Assembly: GCA_002359425.1 (NCBI GenBank)
Contig: DEMY01000093.1
Span: forward strand, 25,800 to 31,761
Source of the DNA: Clostridiales bacterium UBA2658
GTDB taxonomy: Bacteria; Bacillota; Clostridia; Oscillospirales; Oscillospiraceae
Direction of reading: 5' to 3'
Length of the DNA stretch: 5,962 bases
Position 1 is the stretch's first letter. Each line of letters begins with the position of its first letter. The position numbers and the translations under genes are program-made. Of this stretch, positions 4,513-5,962 are shown in pieces. Below the pieces are notes generated by a model that made no database searches, was not told where the DNA came from, and saw only the letters and a list, made by a program, of their open reading frames with translations.

Positions 4513-5962
4513 CAGATTATATGCAGGAATACCGCCACTGGCTGGACAGCCCCGCACTCACGGAGAGCGAGTGGAAGGAACTGGACAGCATCAAGGACGA
4601 CGAGGATGAAATCAAAAGCCGCTTTTTTGCCCCGCTGCAATTCGGCACCGCCGGTCTGCGCGGGATCATGGGCGCCGGCCTCAACCGCATGAACATTCAC
4701 GTCATCATGCACGCGACGCAGGCTTTCGCATCCGTCATCCGCGCGGAGGGAGAATCCGCGATGCAAAAAGGCGTCGTTATCTGCTACGACTGCCGCGAAA
4801 ACAGCGTAAACTTTGCACATGCCGCTGCCTCCGTCATGGCGGCAAACGGCATCCCAGTCAAAATTTTCGACGCGCTGCGCCCGACGCCGGAGCTTTCCTT
4901 CGCCATCCGGCACTATGGAGCCGTCGCCGGTATCAATGTCACGGCAAGCCACAATCCCCGCGAGTACAACGGCTACAAGGTCTACTGGTCGGACGGGGCC
5001 CAGCTTCCGCCCGCGCATGCCGCCGCCATCGCCAAAGGCATGGATGAAATCGACATCTTCAACGGTGTTCAAACGGCCAATTTTGAAGAGGCGCAGGCAA
5101 ACGGCCTGATCACTTTCATCGGCGCAGAAACGGACGAGGCATTTCTTACAAATGTCCTTTCGCAATCCATCGACCGCGAAGCAGTGCCGCGCGTTGCAGA
5201 CAAATTCAAGGTCGTCTACACGCCGTTCCACGGCGCGGGCTACAAGCTCGTACCCGAGGCGCTACGCCGCACCGGCATGAAGCACATCATCCCGGTGCCA
5301 GACCAGATGGTCATAGACGGCTCGTTCCCGACCGTCAAAAGTCCGAACCCGGAGGAGCCGGCGGGCTTCTACCTCGCGGTTGACCTCGCCAAAAAGGAGG
5401 ACTGCGACCTCATCATTGGCACCGACCCGGATTCCGACCGCATCGGTATCATGGTCAGAAACGATGCGGGAGAATATATCACCGTCTCCGGCAACCAGAC
5501 CGGCGTTCTGCTTCTGGACTATATGATTAACGCAAAAAAACGCACCGGGACGCTTCCCGAAAACGCTGCCGCTATCAAGACCATCGTCACGACCGAAATG
5601 GCACGCACGGTCGCCGAGGAAAACGGCGTTCACATGGACGAGACCTTCACGGGCTTCAAATACATGGCCGAAAAGGTTGCGGAGTACGAAAAAGAGGGCA
5701 GCTATCAGTATATCATGGCCTATGAGGAGAGCTACGGCTACATGATGGGCGATTATGTCCGCGATAAGGATGCCGTCACCGCCTCCATGATTACCTGCGA
5801 GATGGCCGCATGGTATTACGGGCAGGGCAAAACGCTTCTGCAGGCTCTCGACGCGCTCTATGAAAAGTACGGGTATTACGGCGAAAAGACGCTGAATCTC
5901 GTTATGCCCGGCATTGACGGCCTTGCGAAGATGCAGGCTTTAATGACGCGTCTGCGCGAAAC
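4509..5962 (+). CDS. pgcA: Phosphoglucomutase / phospho-sugar mutase, cut by the right edge
   Basis: Alpha-D-phosphohexomutases of this type interconvert glucose-6-phosphate and glucose-1-phosphate, feeding UDP-glucose and envelope glycan synthesis; some members also act on mannose phosphates. The frame is open from the ATG at 4509 to the window end, giving 484 residues of an expected 570-580. Visible landmarks in order are FGTAGLRGIMGAG (45-57), LRPTPELS (123-130), the catalytic phosphoserine loop TASHNP (145-150, Ser147), the magnesium loop DPDSDR (306-311, Asp306/308/310), the TGFK segment (381-384) and the sugar-binding EESYG (406-410). The FGTAGLRG start and the spacing fit the long PgcA subfamily better than the shorter GlmM type. 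The C-terminal phosphate-binding domain (usually with RPSGTEP) lies mostly outside the window. GGAGGAAG at 4497-4504 precedes the ATG, which overlaps the upstream stop by 4 nt (ATGA). No frameshift is seen. Substrate preference is inferred from family. Confidence 0.93.
   Translation, partial: MTDYMQEYRHWLDSPALTESEWKELDSIKDDEDEIKSRFFAPLQFGTAGLRGIMGAGLNRMNIHVIMHATQAFASVIRAEGESAMQKGVVICYDCRENSVNFAHAAASVMAANGIPVKIFDALRPTPELSFAIRHYGAVAGINVTASHNPREYNGYKVYWSDGAQLPPAHAAAIAKGMDEIDIFNGVQTANFEEAQANGLITFIGAETDEAFLTNVLSQSIDREAVPRVADKFKVVYTPFHGAGYKLVPEALRRTGMKHIIPVPDQMVIDGSFPTVKSPNPEEPAGFYLAVDLAKKEDCDLIIGTDPDSDRIGIMVRNDAGEYITVSGNQTGVLLLDYMINAKKRTGTLPENAAAIKTIVTTEMARTVAEENGVHMDETFTGFKYMAEKVAEYEKEGSYQYIMAYEESYGYMMGDYVRDKDAVTASMITCEMAAWYYGQGKTLLQALDALYEKYGYYGEKTLNLVMPGIDGLAKMQALMTRLRE

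Noticed and set aside
4452..5231. Minus-strand open frame of 259 codons opposite the mutase
   Set aside because: The + strand encodes intact catalytic motifs of the mutase across this region. The minus frame reads as low-information, Asp/Val/Ala-rich shadow sequence.
5262..5633. Minus-strand open frame of 123 codons opposite the mutase
   Set aside because: It overlaps the mutase metal-binding loop on the other strand and has no ribosome binding site or family resemblance that I can see.

Overview
The window is a stretch of GC-rich Firmicutes chromosome. Its seven genes all lie on the + strand and are tightly packed. The gene content (YycI-like protein, MurA, WalJ, RlmH), the strong AAGGAG-type ribosome binding sites, the TTG starts and the G/C-rich third codon positions point to a high-GC Clostridia member, probably of the Oscillospirales. 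That placement is inference; no rRNA or other marker is present. I see no mobile element, CRISPR array, tRNA or rRNA.

Left part (1-1274): the 3' end of a gene that runs off the left edge, tentatively YycH-like, is followed after 12 nt by a membrane-anchored YycI-like protein. In Bacillus and relatives, YycH and YycI are membrane accessory proteins of the WalK/WalR (YycG/YycF) two-component system that controls cell-wall turnover. The walRK genes themselves would be expected further left, outside the window.

Middle (1275-1544): this is the only sizeable non-coding stretch, about 270 nt and rich in T runs. It starts with a near-consensus sigma-A promoter (TTGAAA, 17 nt, TATAAT, with an extended -10 TG). 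A leader of about 217 nt follows, carrying two terminator-like hairpins, and then comes murA from a TTG start. The layout resembles an attenuated leader, or read-through control at an operon boundary, and is the most interesting regulatory feature here.

Right part (1545-5962): murA (peptidoglycan precursor synthesis), walJ (metallo-beta-lactamase-fold protein of the Wal cluster), rlmH (23S rRNA pseudouridine-1915 methyltransferase), a small protein with a likely DUF2007 domain, and a PgcA-type phosphoglucomutase cut by the right edge. Spacings of 34 nt, a 7-nt overlap, 22 nt and a 4-nt ATGA overlap suggest one transcript. The shared theme is envelope construction: MurA makes the first committed peptidoglycan intermediate, the Wal proteins link envelope state to gene expression, and the mutase supplies glucose-1-phosphate for sugar nucleotides. 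RlmH is the usual ribosome-maturation neighbour of walJ. Most of the window is ordinary core genome. I did not find a clearly new defence, mobile or biosynthetic system.
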